Positions 24,160 through 36,659 of a stretch of 64,000 nt of DNA are shown here, one piece after another. Under the pieces are notes generated by a model. That model searched no databases. It had not been told where the DNA came from and saw only the letters and a program-made list of their open reading frames with translations. This DNA is from Cyathus striatus (taxonomy: Eukaryota > Basidiomycota > Agaricomycetes > Agaricales > Nidulariaceae), in the NCBI GenBank assembly GCA_025738555.1, contig JAOVFP010000019.1, positions 496,001 to 560,000 on the forward strand, written 5' to 3'. How positions within the stretch are numbered: position 1 is the stretch's first letter; each line of letters begins with the position of its first letter. The position numbers were made by a program, and so were the translations under genes.

Positions 24160-25946
24160 TGTGTTTAGTACAGTAATGTATTGCATTCAGTGCTTATGCA
24201 GTGCATAGATTTTATCATAATGTAACACTTTGCAGTAGTGCACAAGACCACATACCACACTATATTTTAGTATTATACATTACAGCTAATTGGAAATTGA
24301 TGTAGCACCTAGGTTGATGCACACATATAGCTGAGTTGATCAGATCAGTCACCAGTGCTGCCAAGATCCAAACCAACCTGCTGGCCAGCTCTCAGCAACT
24401 CTCAGTCAACTCTCAGTGTCAACAATGTGGTGCTTCATACCTCTATCCTGCACCTCCATTTCCAAAATACTGGATCATTTCAACCACTTGTTCACACTCT
24501 TTCAACCATGATGAAGAATTCAGCTTGGGCAAGTGTTCAAGCCTGAAATTGATGTGTAACACAGGGTGGAACTGTTCATACCCCTACAGATGCCCAGCAT
24601 GGGTGAGGTGTTTTGGCTAAGTAAGCACCATATTTCTCTCAAACTGCTGTTCATGACAGCCTGTGATGCATGACAAATGCACTCAAGCATTTTGTTCAAA
24701 GGCCTGGCATGACATGTGACTAAACACTTGGTTGAAATAGTCCAGTACACTGCTTTATATAAAACATGTTTTATTTTACAGGAGTGACACCATCTTCACA
24801 ACATTATATCATGGCATTGTATTGACAGTGAAGTTGAGAAAATTCCACATGAGTATTTGACTAGATTAGATGCAGCTGTGAATTTGTTGCAGTCACTTGT
24901 CCATCTTAACATGTACTGATTCCATTTTAGTTTCTTGAGACCTACATTGCATGATGTTCAGATACTACATTTCAAGAACTTCAAGTTGCCCTTGATGAGT
25001 TTATATGTCATTCACCTTTCTTCTCTTCACTTGCATGCAGGACATTGCATTTAAAGACCATCAGAATGATAAACTATGAATCAACTATGAATAGGCACCC
25101 CATATAAAGCTGAACAAGCTGGTTTTAATTGAAGGGAGCCATTAGAATTGGTTCTCCATGCATAGAGTATGCATGGTCTGTGAATGGATATAGTGTGTCA
25201 AAGTGCAATTTTGATCATACATGGCAGTGGTGCAGTGGCATGCAAAAATAATGCATGGACACTACTTTTACAATATCTTTTGAATGAATCCATGTATCCT
25301 TAAACTGTAAATTGTGAAAAATAATAGACCTTCTTGTCTTTAGGTTTATCATAAAAATGTTCCAAAAAAGGAAATCCTCTTTGAATAAGAACAAATATAC
25401 TGTAGGTACTCAATCAATGCTCAATACTTCCTACTATACTTTCTCTTGATGACATTATATATATCAATATTTCAAGCATTCAGTCACTTCTCATTGATTT
25501 CTGAGGCTGGGGATAAGGATATTTATGGGAATTGTTAAATAGATAATTACCAGGTTTACCCATTTCAATGCTCACAGGGAATTTTATTGTTGATGACTCT
25601 TCACATGCTTTCTTCACTTACAAGGGTCAATGAAAGGGTATATTGCATTGATATTGCACAGAACTCATATATTGTTAAGTTGGATAGTGAGGAGAGAATA
25701 CAATGCTGGCACTGAGGTGTTATTCTCAGTAAATAGCAAAACCAAACATTAGTCAGACAAAGTTGAATGATATGTAAGTGTTCAAGAATGTGTCATGCTG
25801 TTTGACTGTGTAGATGTGTAGTTAACTATTGTGCCACTTTGTTTAACTAAAATGCAAACAGTTTATAGCTAGAATCTAACTGGAGTTTGACACAAGTAGG
25901 ACTAATGTATATAAAATGTGTGACTTATGTTCTGCAGATATTTGAT
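24160..25946. other. CpG-depleted AT-rich stretch, no gene recognised
   Basis: Between the Ulp1/DDE_1 unit and an LTR fragment. CpG is nearly absent. Several frames look faintly protein-like between 24.3 and 25.2 kb but carry many stops and match nothing I recognise. Most likely an older transposon relic. Confidence 0.4.
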
Positions 25947-26120
25947 AACTATGTCACATCCTGTTCTATCCACTAGGGATTGAAACATGGAGGAAAGAGT
26001 TGTATAGCAGGGAAGGAGTAGCACATATGTATAGTGCTTGGACATAATAAACAATGTACAGGAGTAATGGAACTTTGGCTTCAACTTGTATGTTGTGCCT
26101 CTTGGACTTCCAGTTGGTGG
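25947..26120 (+). repeat. Fragment of LTR family 2
   Basis: From TGTCACATCCTGTTCTATCC (25952) to CTTGGACTTCCAGTT (about 26.11 kb) this matches the 5' part of the solo LTR at 32099-32707. The match then stops. It is probably a truncated copy; no target duplication was found. Confidence 0.7.
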
Positions 26121-26664
26121 TCAATGAGATGGGGGAGAAGGAGGGAGGTGCAGTGGTGGTGGGAGATAGAGTGAAGACACATGGGGGGATGTTGCAGTAG
26201 CAGCAAGGCAGTGAGAGTGAATGGTGGAGGAGGGTGGGATGACATACTGTTTACTTGGCATAGATGGCATAGGCCATTGTGAGCATTGGGCATGTGAGTA
26301 GGTTATGGTGCCATTGCCAATGTGACACAGGGGAGAGGAGAGAAGACAGGGGGAGCATGTGATGTAGTGTCATTATCTTCATGAAGCAGAGGAGGAGGGG
26401 CAGCAAGATGATGTGGCACACTATTGCCAATGTGACACAGGGAGGAGGAGGGAAGAGAGGAGTGAGTGATGTGGTGTCATATAATGCAAACAGGAAGAGG
26501 CCAGGTGATTAAGGAGGAGGAGTGGGCTGGGTTATAATTCCATTCTTGCCAATAGTGTTGTCACCTCCATGAAGCAGGGAGGAGGAGGGTAGGTAACTAG
26601 GCACTATCATCAATTATCTTCATTAAGCAGGAAGGAGGAAGAGCTGGGAAATATAGCATTGCCC

Positions 26665-26695
<31 letters not shown>

Positions 26696-27471
26696 AGGGA
26701 GAAGAGCAGTCTGAAGGGGCCCAAGGGAGGGATGAGGAGGGGAGGATGGAGAAGAGAGTGCAATGAGTGGTAGTGGTAGAGACATGATGGTGATAAGCAC
26801 TGGTGATGCATTGCCCAGATATGTGGCAGATACTGACAGCCAGATGAGCATCACATTACAGGTGGTTATATGTTACTTACAAGTATGCACTAGTTCAGGT
26901 GGTTTAGCATGACATATGTTTGATTACAAATCAACAAGTAAAGTGAAGGTTCAATTCATGGAAGCAACATTTTATTTTTATATGAATAACTAATACAGTC
27001 ATCAACCATCAAATGAGGCAACACCTCGTCACATGACACTTCCATGTTATCTATGCTCTACAATATCGAAATCAACACCAATTTATGTAGAATCTTTTGT
27101 AAATCACAGCTATGTATGTTGTGAACATCTAGTAGTATTACAATATTTTACAGTTCTTTAAACTGATATAAATAATGCTCACTAAACTTGATAGCTTTGT
27201 CAGAAATTGAGACTTTCAAAAATTAAATAACATAGAACTATGTATAGACAAGGATTGTTCATGTGGAAGCTGATATTTTAGGCATCAATCTGTTGGTCCA
27301 ACATGCTATGTATGAAATTTACAGAAATTAATGCACTGATTTTCAGTAAACTGAGCTAATTCCATGAGGATGCAGCATGGATTCAGTGCTGTTAGACTGG
27401 ATAATACAGTCTTTCCACTTCATACTAACCACTCTTTCACTACTCATTTTCACTTTTATACATGCCAGCTA
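26121..27471. repeat. Low-complexity G-rich region with poly-C/CA tract
   Basis: 26.1-26.85 kb is rich in GGAGGAGGG words and repeats a unit around CATGAAGCAGGGAGGAGG. At 26662-26681 there is a run of about 20 C followed by (CA)n to about 26.70 kb. From 26.85 to 27.47 kb the sequence is AT-rich. No coding signal is seen. Confidence 0.6.
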
Positions 27472-27913
27472 AAGCAAAATCCACATCACTGAAGATATGA
27501 GATGAGAGGCAACTTGTAGAACAGTGGACATCACGTGCAGTTACTGCTTATCTTGAAGAGCACAAGAAGCTGAAGGGGAAGGGTGCACGCACAATTGCCA
27601 GGGATTTCAAGCAGGTATACTTAGAGTCAACTGGTAAACATATCAAACTCAGTCATAATACCATTATTGCAAGAGCAAATGGTAGACCTACTGTGTCAGA
27701 GAAGAGCCAGAAGCAGGAGTGGTTACTTCCATCAGAGATGGAACTTATAATTGATCTTCTCACAAAGTCTGCAAATCAAGGATTTCCATTTACTCATTGA
27801 CTATTGAAAGATACTGTTGACAGAATAGTACATGCCTGACTTGGACCTCACTCTGACTTCCCACAAGATAGAGTTGGAAAGAACTGGACCTCATGTTTTG
27901 TTGAAAAGCATAG

Positions 27914-28406
27914 TGACTTGTTATGATTTTCTTTACTTTCTTCTATTTACATATGCTTTCTTTACATTTTGATGACTTGTTTGGTATCATCTTCGATACC
28001 AAACACCTTACTTCTTTACTTACATGACTGTCATTTTATTCTTAACTCATCTTGAGTCATTTACTTTACTCAGTATACTTTTCTTTCTTCTCACTGTGCC
28101 ACAGTAATGCACAGTCAATGTGCAGCATCTTGACTTATTTGGTTACATTTCCACTTATTATTAGTATGAACTTGTTTGTATTTAAACAGTAGTAACTTGG
28201 GCTGTAGAGCTCAAGCTTCAGCTTAAATCAAACTAGCTCTACTTTGATTCATTCACTTCGCTTGTACTTAAGTCTAATCAACTTAAGAGCTCGTGAATAG
28301 AGACTTGAACTCGATACTGATTAACTTGTTCTTTGAACTCATAAATCACATGACTATCAGACTTGTATGATAAAAGTCCCAACCAGAACTTTATCGTAAC
28401 ATGACT
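27914..28406. mobile_element. Solo LTR, family 1, copy 2 (inside transposase copy B)
   Basis: LTR 27919-28401 (483 bp), TGTTATGAT...ATCGTAACA. The exact 5-bp duplication TGACT is at 27914-27918 and 28402-28406. Closely similar along its length to copy 1. Confidence 0.92.
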
Positions 28407-29754
28407 GCTTAAAAACAACTTGGTCAATACCATTGAAGTCAAAATGAGCTGATGCCACAAACCCAACCACAAATAAAATGTGGTGGGATCTACTCAAATC
28501 AACATTGCAAGAATATGATATTAAAGATGAAAATATATATGCAGTTGATGAGGTGGGATGCCAGCCATATGGAACAGAAAAACACCAGGTTATTGGAGGC
28601 CAATGGTGAGGGCCTCATTATCAACGATGAACTGGTAACAAAGAAAATATTACTGTGCTCGTCTCTATCTGTGCCGATGGGTCTAGCTTGCCACCAGGAG
28701 TGATCTTCAAAGGCAAGGGCTACCAGGTAAAATGGGAACAGAATAACCCCACAAATGCTTCATAAGTCAACATACTATCAAAACAAATTGAAGCTTATAT
28801 CTGCTCACAGGATTGGATATTCGCAAAAGGGTTGGACTGACAACCAGATAGGCACTGACTGGCTGAAGCTGTTTGAGAAGCAAACACGTGAGAAGGCAGG
28901 AGATGAATGGTGACTTCTTCTAGTTGATGGCCATACATCACACTACAGCCTTGAATTTCTCAACTTTGCACAGGAGAACAAAATACTGGTGTTGTGCTAT
29001 CCCTCACACACAACCCACATCTATCAGGGCCTGGATGTTGTTATATTCTCAGTTTTGAAGCAGCACCTCAGCCAAGAGCACAACAAGTTTACACAAACAC
29101 ATGCCAGAGATATAACAAAAGAGAATTTTCTTGAAATCTATGGGAACACTCATATTGCAGCTTTAACTGTTGAGAACATCAAAGCTGCCTTTCAGAAAAC
29201 AGGCATACATCCATTTGACCCAACTGTCATCACCCCAGCAATGCTTGCACCTAGCATGCCCAAATCAATACTGTCAAACCTTCCTGCACAACCTTCTACC
29301 CCATTGAGAACAATAGCCCAGATGTTCCATAACCTGTCAATAGAAGACGACAATGTGGCATTAGCAACAATCAATGAAAATGATGAAGAAGGCCCACCAT
29401 CACCATCAGATGCACAAAAGAAGTGCCATAAGGAAATTGTTGACGAGGCTGCTCGGCAGTTGGTAAAAACCAACATAGGGTATCTAATTGGGAGCTCAGG
29501 AGTATCTTCATCATTACCCATGGTTCACGCACCGTCTCAGCCAATCCAACAACCCCCAGACATGATAGCATCCCTTCTCTCTCTAACCCCATGAACAGAG
29601 AATGAGGCCCTTCTACTAGCAGCTTTGAAGGAGACTCATGTCGATAATACAAATCTGCGAGGGCAGCTTATTGGTGCACAAGCATCAAATATTTTGAATG
29701 AAATGTACTGCAAAAAGGTTCAGACTGAGCTTGCATCAAAAGAGAAGAAGAGGG

Positions 29755-29828
29755 AAGAGAAGGGGAAGGGGAGAGGGAAGGGGAAGGGGAGAGGGAAGGG
29801 GAAGGGGAGAGGGAAGGGGAAGGGGAAG
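29755..29828 (+). repeat. Coding minisatellite (Lys/Gly/Arg)
   Basis: Units of 18 bp (GGGAAGGGGAAGGGGAGA) repeated about four times in frame, giving (KGKGRG)n in the transposase tail. This may be a basic nucleic-acid-binding or nuclear-targeting tract. Confidence 0.8.
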
Positions 29829-30540
29829 CTATTAGGGGATGGCTTACCTAGAATGCTTTCCAGTGATGAATTTCACCAGAAAGTCATTGAGCATGTAGAA
29901 CAGCAGCAGTGAGATGAGGAGCAAAAGGGTGCCAATGCTAAAATGCGAGAGCTATGGCAAGCTGCAGTGAAGAAGTGGGAAGAGAAGGAGGAGGAATGGA
30001 AGGCAGAAAACAAATGACGAACCAGAAAATATAACAAGGCAAATGATGCCTGGAAAAAAGCAAAGCAGGCCACCAAACAAGAGGGAAAACCATTCACTAT
30101 TGATCCTCCAGTAAAGGAAGCCATGTTGCTGAAGGAATCTGACAGGCCCCTGTTGAAGACTTTCAAGGCAAATATTAATCTTGAAGATGCTGAGGAGAGT
30201 AGTGAAGAGGGCAGTGAAGATGAAGAAGACATGGAGGATGAGGAGGAGTAGGAAACAGCACCCTGATGATGGTGATAGCAATAAGGCTGTGGCCCACAGA
30301 TTGGCTAATTAAGCACTGCCACGCCATGCAGTGATGGGTGGTTTTTGGCTTCCTCCATCTTTTCAAGAATTTCACCCACTTCCCTTCACTCAAAATGCTC
30401 AAAATTTTACTATGTTATATATACAATATGTCTTCATTCATTGGTATCAAATTTATATCTGTTACATGAATATCTGAGTATGAGGATCAATTTTTTATTT
30501 TCAATGTCACATGTCCCAGTTGATAAATGTAAGTACTAAA

Positions 30541-30720
30541 AAGTTCTGCATGGATTCCAACAGAGTCTTCATTATGGAATTCTGCATATTCCACACAGAA
30601 TTTTCAACTCTATAACAGATATGTGCAGAATATCACATTCATTATAGTGATAGCCAAGCTATATCTGGAAAGTACAGATTCTGCATAATCTGTGCAGATT
30701 TGTACATGACTCCCAAGATG
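30541..30720. repeat. Degenerate relative of hAT family II termini
   Basis: Contains GGATTC, ATTCTGCA, CACACAGAATTTT and TGTGCAGATTTGTACA words typical of the subterminal zone of the family II elements at 9.8, 55.8 and 63.1 kb, but with many substitutions and no core array. No clear ends. Confidence 0.4.
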
Positions 30721-32093
30721 GGCAGCACCATGCCTAATAAGTTCCACATACTTTATAACTCCTAATAGGCTATAGAGATAAGGCAAGAACTGCTAGGCAT
30801 TCTTCCCTCCTGCAGATAGAGTGTGTAAAGATGAGAACCAGACAAGAATCAGACATAATTATGAGATATTTTGATACTGAGAAATACCTACTGCAATACT
30901 GAATTAAACCTGAATAACTTGACTTTGAATACTTTGATGTGTGATGAAAATAGCCTGAGTTCAATTGATCTAATTCTGATTTGTTCTATTATTAGATTGA
31001 AATGATTGTGCCCCTTGAACTTACTGAAATTGCACCTCAGGATTTGAATAAAGGAATAAGGCTGGCAAGCAGCACAGCTCACTACCTTCAAGCATTTTAC
31101 CAATTCATCATGTAATGAGGAAATTTTTAAACCATATAGATGATTAAATGCAAATAATTGCAGAAAGACATGAGATCTTGACAATATAGCATTTATGAAT
31201 TTCACCACATACTCAATGAGACTCAATTCAAATCAAGTCTGGTTGAGTACAATGGACTGTTATTGTTTTTATTAAAATTCAATTTTATTTAGCAATTAAA
31301 AGTACAATACAGTCTAGTAAAAGTATCAAAAGCAAGCAGAATCAAGCAGAATTGAGTAAAATGAAGTGAAAATGAGGGTGATTGAATGAAGTGGAAAGGA
31401 GCACAAATCAAGCACATTAAGCCCTGCCCTTCCACTCTCCCCACTGCTGTCCAAAGTGTGAATGGTATCAAGCAATAGATCAATAACACTTAAGTAAATA
31501 TGTATACAATGTCTTTGCATCTATGCTGCAAAGTCATGCCCCCACTGGAACTGACAGGTACAGCTTGCTCATGCTGCATGACAGGGGTGTAAAGGGAAGA
31601 GTTGATAAGCTAATACATTACCTCAAAAGTAAGTAAGTGAATAACTGATGGATGACAGACCCTCTGCATACATCCAATGTCCTCCATAATCCAGTACTGG
31701 CTCTGAACAGGAGAGTGAGAGGGTCTGCACAGTATATGGCAGGGATATGCTAGATGACCAAATTAGTTATATCTGGGTGACAAAGTATTAGAACAGAGTC
31801 ATTGTTGAGTCTTGACATATCACTTGAGGAGGAGGCAGAGGTTATTACTTTGTAGGAACTCTGGGACTAGTTTGAATGGTCTGCAGCAAGTGCAATCATA
31901 GGCAACTAAGAGCATATCTGTGAGTGAGGGATAAGCAGGGGTGAGCAGGATATCAGTAAATACATGAATGAACAGAGAGAAAAAAAATACTCTTCAAGCA
32001 TTTTAAAGGCTTACTCAACTTCTCACCAATTACATCCCCTGCCTCCTTCACTTCCAACCTCACACTGAGCAAAATATCAGCACAGCACTCTGA

Positions 32094-32712
32094 AAAACTG
32101 TCATGTCCCATTCTATTCCACTAGGGACAAGAACCTTGGAGGAGATAGTCTAAGTAGCGGAGTAACTTGTACAATGTTAGTAGGGTGCATGGAGATAGTG
32201 AACAAGTACGGGAGTAGTGGAATGTTGGCTTCAACTTGTGTATTGCACCCCTTGGACTTCCAGTTTCATATTTAGAACAAAGCAGAGTAAGTGGCAAAAT
32301 AGCGGAGTTGGCTCAAGGCCCAAGTGGGAGAAGGGTGTAAACATAGTTGATTTGAAACTGAAGTCTATCTACATTACAGGAGTAGTTTATATAGTAAACT
32401 ACTTTGTCTGAATGCATATGGAGTAATGCCCATGGGTATGTGGCATCCTAGGGGTAAGTAAACTCCATGAAATGTAGAACATAGTAAACTAGTAGTACGC
32501 CTCTAGATTATAGTCATAGGAGAAATGACCACGACTGGAGAACGAGGTAGTAATATTAAAGGGAAGGAACAAGTAAACAGTTACAAGTAAACATTAGTAA
32601 GGAGAGTTTGATATATAACAAGTATACATAGTCCGGAGGAAATGTACTAAAAGCAGAGTAAACCTGGAGTTGACTCCAATGGTACAGGGATTGTCATGGA
32701 TATGACAAAAAC
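32094..32712 (+). mobile_element. Solo LTR, family 2, copy 1
   Basis: LTR 32099-32707 (609 bp), beginning TGTCATGTCCCATTC and ending GGATATGACA. The exact 5-bp target duplication AAAAC is at 32094-32098 and 32708-32712. The strand is arbitrary, named relative to the copy at 59 kb, which is inverted. Confidence 0.9.
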
Positions 32713-34434
32713 TCAGGGAGACCAGACAGTTCATCTGTCAAGTTCATTGGCATCTATTATGAGTGCAAGTTCAAAAAGGCAAAAAGAATTTAGAAAATGG
32801 GAAGTATAAAAGTTAAAAGACATGTATGCAATATGGCCTGACATAACACAGCACACAGCACTGAGCATACTGAAACAGCCCACATTCATGCCCCAAGAGC
32901 CACAACACCTGAACAAGGGGAAGATATCAAACAGATGGTACTTAGATGTCATAGGAGTAGGATTCCCAACCAGTTGCAGAGTGCCACCATTATAAACAAA
33001 CAATCAAAAGAGTGAAAGAGGAAGAGAAAAGAAGCACACATCAACTTTATTAACAGCCCTCCAAACATCCAACACCAACCTTGTTGCAGGTGCCAATCCT
33101 GGATTCTGCACCAAGTTCAGCAATTCAATTCCAAGCTTGAGTGGTTCACATGTTAGGTCTGTGTGTGTGCCTAGTGTTGATAGGGTAGTTTGTGGGGTGT
33201 GCTGTGTGGAGGGGTATCAGCATGGGCAAGGTGTCAGAAGTAACAAAGAATAAAGAGTGTGATAGAGAGGGAATAGAGGATAATGAGGGCAAAGAGGGTG
33301 ATAGTGGAGCAAAGACTCAAACACAAACACTGACACAGACACAGATAGGGAGGAAATTTGTTATCAACTACCAAGTTACAGAGTATATATACTGAGGCTG
33401 TCTACCAAAGTCCCAACCAAGGTCCATGTAACTAAGGTAATAGACAGCTGTCAATCTGTCAATTGCAGAACTGTCAAGTGTGACAGATGACAAGTGACAG
33501 CTGTCAAAGAAGCTGTGCAACCCAGAATATCTAACACAAGGACTTGATAGGTGAGAGAGCAAAAACTGCAAAGGGAGTGCATGAAAGATAGATGAGGAGA
33601 GGGAGGAAGCAAAGAAGAAGCTGGAATGAAAAAGGGAGAATGAGAGGAAAGGTAATGAGAATGAGAGGGGATGAGGAGCATAGGAGTGAACAGTATAGTA
33701 ATGAAGATGAAAGCAGTCTCAAAAAGAAAGGAACTGAATAATGGAAGAAAACCATGAACCTTTCAAACATTAATCCAAACCTCCTTTTCCTTCTTCATCA
33801 GGTCTCTCCTATGATATTTGCCAACAATCACCCCTGTTCATTCCATGGGACAAGAACAGAGCAACTGTCCCACCAAGACCTAGGAGGCTAGTAGGAGTCA
33901 TATTTGGTGGCTTATCTGTATCTGTCCTCTTACACATGACTATACCCAACCCTACAACACACTCAACATCACTAAGATGAAAAAAAGAAGAAAGAAATAT
34001 ACCTCTAACAGGTGACACACCTGCACACCTGCCTGGAGATAAATGTTTCATTCCCATCCCTGGAGTAGGAGAAAGAAGGAAATGGGTGATCTCCCCAGGT
34101 CCAGGGGGTGAAATTGAATGCACAATTGACATAGCATATGAGTGTGCTTGCTGGTGCATGACCTTTTGCAGGCAATCTTCAAAACTCCTCTAGGTAAAGA
34201 CTTCTTCAAACTGGACATGCTCAGCCCTGAGGGCAAGGTTTAACTACTTCTTCTGTGCTTGAGATTGAGGTTGCAGGTGCCTTGCTTGTGTGCATTGCAT
34301 GTAGCAGGAGTAAGAAATGTGAATTTCTACTTGGGAAGCCATGGCAAAGATGGGGAGGAGCTGAGATAGAGCAGGGACAAGATTTGTTACAAGATTGCAC
34401 AAACAGGTTGGTGTATAAAAAGATGAGGTCTTTA
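32713..34434. other. CpG-poor filler, no gene recognised
   Basis: Short open frames only. 33.40-33.52 kb contains repeated CTGTCAA/TGACAG words. Nothing resembles a known family. Confidence 0.4.
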
Positions 34435-34774
34435 CCCTCCCCCACCCTTTTCACGTGAATTTCATGTGAATTTCATGTGAAGTTTACCTGAAGTTTTGGA
34501 CCTCAATTTTCTCTGATTTTGGGGGAGTCCCCTGCAAATTGTTTCACGTGAATTTCATGTGAAATTCACATGAATTTCATGGGGAACAACGTGAATAGGT
34601 GAAATTCACGTGAAAAACCCCACATGAAATTCATGTGAATTACACATGAATACATGAATACATGAATTCTACGTGAATTAACCATGTGAATTTCACGTGG
34701 CATTCACCTGGAATTCAGGTAAACATGATTCTGTATTTTAGTACTAGTACATGTAACAGTACTTACTTACTTTT

Positions 34775-34890
34775 ATTAAAAAAGTAAGTGGCACTATCAC
34801 GAATCGAACTCTCGACCACATATTATTACATAAGCGTGAGTTACCACATTCAAGCAACTAATACCGTTACACCACGGGAGCGTTATTTCA
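34775..34890 (-). ncRNA. tRNA-like sequence, possible SINE head
   Basis: On the minus strand TGGTGTAACGGTA resembles a Pol III A box and, about 60 nt later, GGTCGAGAGTTCGATTC resembles a B box. A T-run follows. The T-stem does not pair well and the acceptor stem is not complete, so this is not a functional tRNA gene. A tRNA-derived SINE head or a decayed tRNA is more likely. Confidence 0.45.
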
Positions 34891-35369
34891 TATGGGTATC
34901 TCAGTGTATATGACGACCATACAACGGCACGCGTCTGTCAGACCGTTTTGGTCAACGGCATCTTCCGACGTTACGACCGTCCCGTCGTTGCACACCCCAT
35001 CTGTCACCATCCCCCCTCCACTCCCCTCGCCCCCCTTCCTCCCTTCCCTCTCCCCTTCCCCCTTCTCTCTCCTCCCCTCTTTCCAACCACTGGCGACATC
35101 GAAGGCATACAACATGACCGGCACCACATGAGGCGGACAAGGAGCAACGGAGGAAGTAAGGCGAGGGAGAAGAGGTGTAGGAGGACAGCGTACGGTGGAG
35201 GGAGACGAAGAGGGGTGATAAGGACAACGAAGGGATCTATCACAGGTGGGTCAACGACGATGGAGTTGGTAGGGACGAAATCTAATGACAGCCACAGCGC
35301 CCCCTTCTGCGTCGCGACACGACGACGCCATGCCACCCAGCCGGTGGGGACAGCGTCGGATCCCTGTGC

Positions 35370-36640
35370 GTTTATCCCCACTGTGTCGGCCAGCGCCCCC
35401 GTCCCCTCCCTTGTCGTGACAACGATGACGCCACACCACCAACGCGTCTATCCCCACCGTATTGGCCAGCGCCCCATCCGTCCCCCCCCCATCCTCGCCG
35501 TGACGACGACGACACGACACCACCCACACGTCTATTCCCACCACGTCGGCCAGCGCCCCCGTCCCCTCCCTCGTCGTAACAATGACGACGCCACACCACC
35601 AACGCGTCTATCCCCACCGTATTGGCCAGCGCCCCGTCCCTCCCCCCTCGTCGTGACGACAACGACGCCACACCACCCACGCGTCTATTCCCACCGCGTC
35701 AGCCAGCGCCCCCGTCCCCATCCTCGCCGTGACGACGACGACACGACACCACCCACACGTCTATTCCCACCATGTCGGCCAGCGCCCCCGTCCCCATCCT
35801 CGTCGTGACGACGATGACGACGCACCACCCAGCCCCCTCCACAGTGCCCTGTGTCGCGACACGTCACCCAGACAGTGTCCTCTCCCCACCCCCACCACAT
35901 CACCCAGCACCCCCATCCTTCACTCTCGTCGTGACGACGACGATGACGCCACGTCACCCAGCGCCCAAGCCGGTGAGGACAGCTACTGTCACTGCGCGTC
36001 TCGTCCCCGCAACATCACTCAGCACCCATGCCTCACAGCGCCCCCGTCCCGTCGTCCTCCCCTCTGACGATGACGCCATGGCCCACAGCTGGTGAGGACA
36101 GCTGTTGTCACCGCGCGTCTCGTCTCCACGACGTCACCCAGCGCCCCATCTCACAGCGCCCCCTTCCTCACCTCCGCGTTGTGACAACGATGCCATGGCA
36201 CCCAGCCAGTGAGGACACTGTCCTCCATCTCATCTCTCCCAGCGTCCTTGTCCTCCCTCTGTGTCACATCTCATCTCACCTAACGCCCTTGTCTTCCCCT
36301 CTGCGTCGCGACGACGACGACTCCTGCCAACTAGTTGGTAAGTGCGCTGTTTTCCGTCTCTCTCCCCACACGTCTCATCCCTACCATGTCTCACAGTGCC
36401 CCCTTCCTTCCTCTGCGCCACAGCACAACAACGCCATGCCGCCCAGTCACCGAGCGCCTCCTCCCCTCGTCACGACAGCCCCACACGTCCCACCTCACCC
36501 AGCGCCCCGTCCTCCCCTCTGCGTTGCAACACGGTGATGCCATGCCACCCAGCTGGTGAGGATGGTCTCGTGTCTCCGTGCGCCACCGTCTTCCCCTCTG
36601 CGTCGTGACGACGACGCCATGCTGCCCAGCCGGTGAGGCG
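35370..36640. repeat. CpG-rich minisatellite block
   Basis: A unit of about 77 bp (GTGACGACGACG ... CACCACCCACACGTCTA ... GGCCAGCGCCCCCGTCCC) recurs with starts near 35445, 35529, 35605, 35682 and 35759, then degenerates toward 36.64 kb. Since 77 is not a multiple of three, each unit shifts frame, which explains long but spurious open frames on both strands (for example 286 codons at 34948-35808). CpG is abundant, in contrast with the flanking sequence. Confidence 0.85.
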
Positions 36641-36659
36641 TCCTCTCCCGCACGTCTCG

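Larger units (their letters stand above)
27472..30251 (+). pseudogene. DDE_1 superfamily (Tigger/pogo-type) transposase, copy B, many in-frame stops
   Basis: Reads MPAKAKSTSLK (27472), an N-terminal helix-turn-helix-like segment with KGARTIARDFKQVY, then NIYAVDEVGCQP (first Asp), TVLVSICADGSSLPP, LLLVDGHTSHYSLEFL (second Asp) and CYPSHTTHIYQGLDVVIFS (third Asp). A C-terminal tail carries Lys/Gly/Arg minisatellite repeats and a Glu-rich end at 30251. A solo LTR splits it at 27919-28401. The putative intron donor near 28.76 kb reads ATAAGT. In-frame TGA codons stand where CGA is expected, for example after SLKI, after FPFTH, after DEW and after LSLTP. It is clearly dead. It is a different subfamily from copy A. 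Confidence 0.88.

Noticed and set aside
26662..26700. Poly-C/CA tract as a telomere-like or regulatory signal
   Set aside because: It is a simple microsatellite within a G-rich low-complexity region; no telomeric repeat unit is present.
22550..28401. Family 1 repeats as MITEs
   Set aside because: TG...CA ends, a 5-bp duplication and about 480-bp size fit solo LTRs better than a TIR transposon.
34948..35808. 286-codon open frame with repeated HHPHVYSHHVGQRPRP-like peptide
   Set aside because: It spans a 77-bp minisatellite whose length shifts frame at each unit. Comparable frames exist on both strands, so it is composition-driven.
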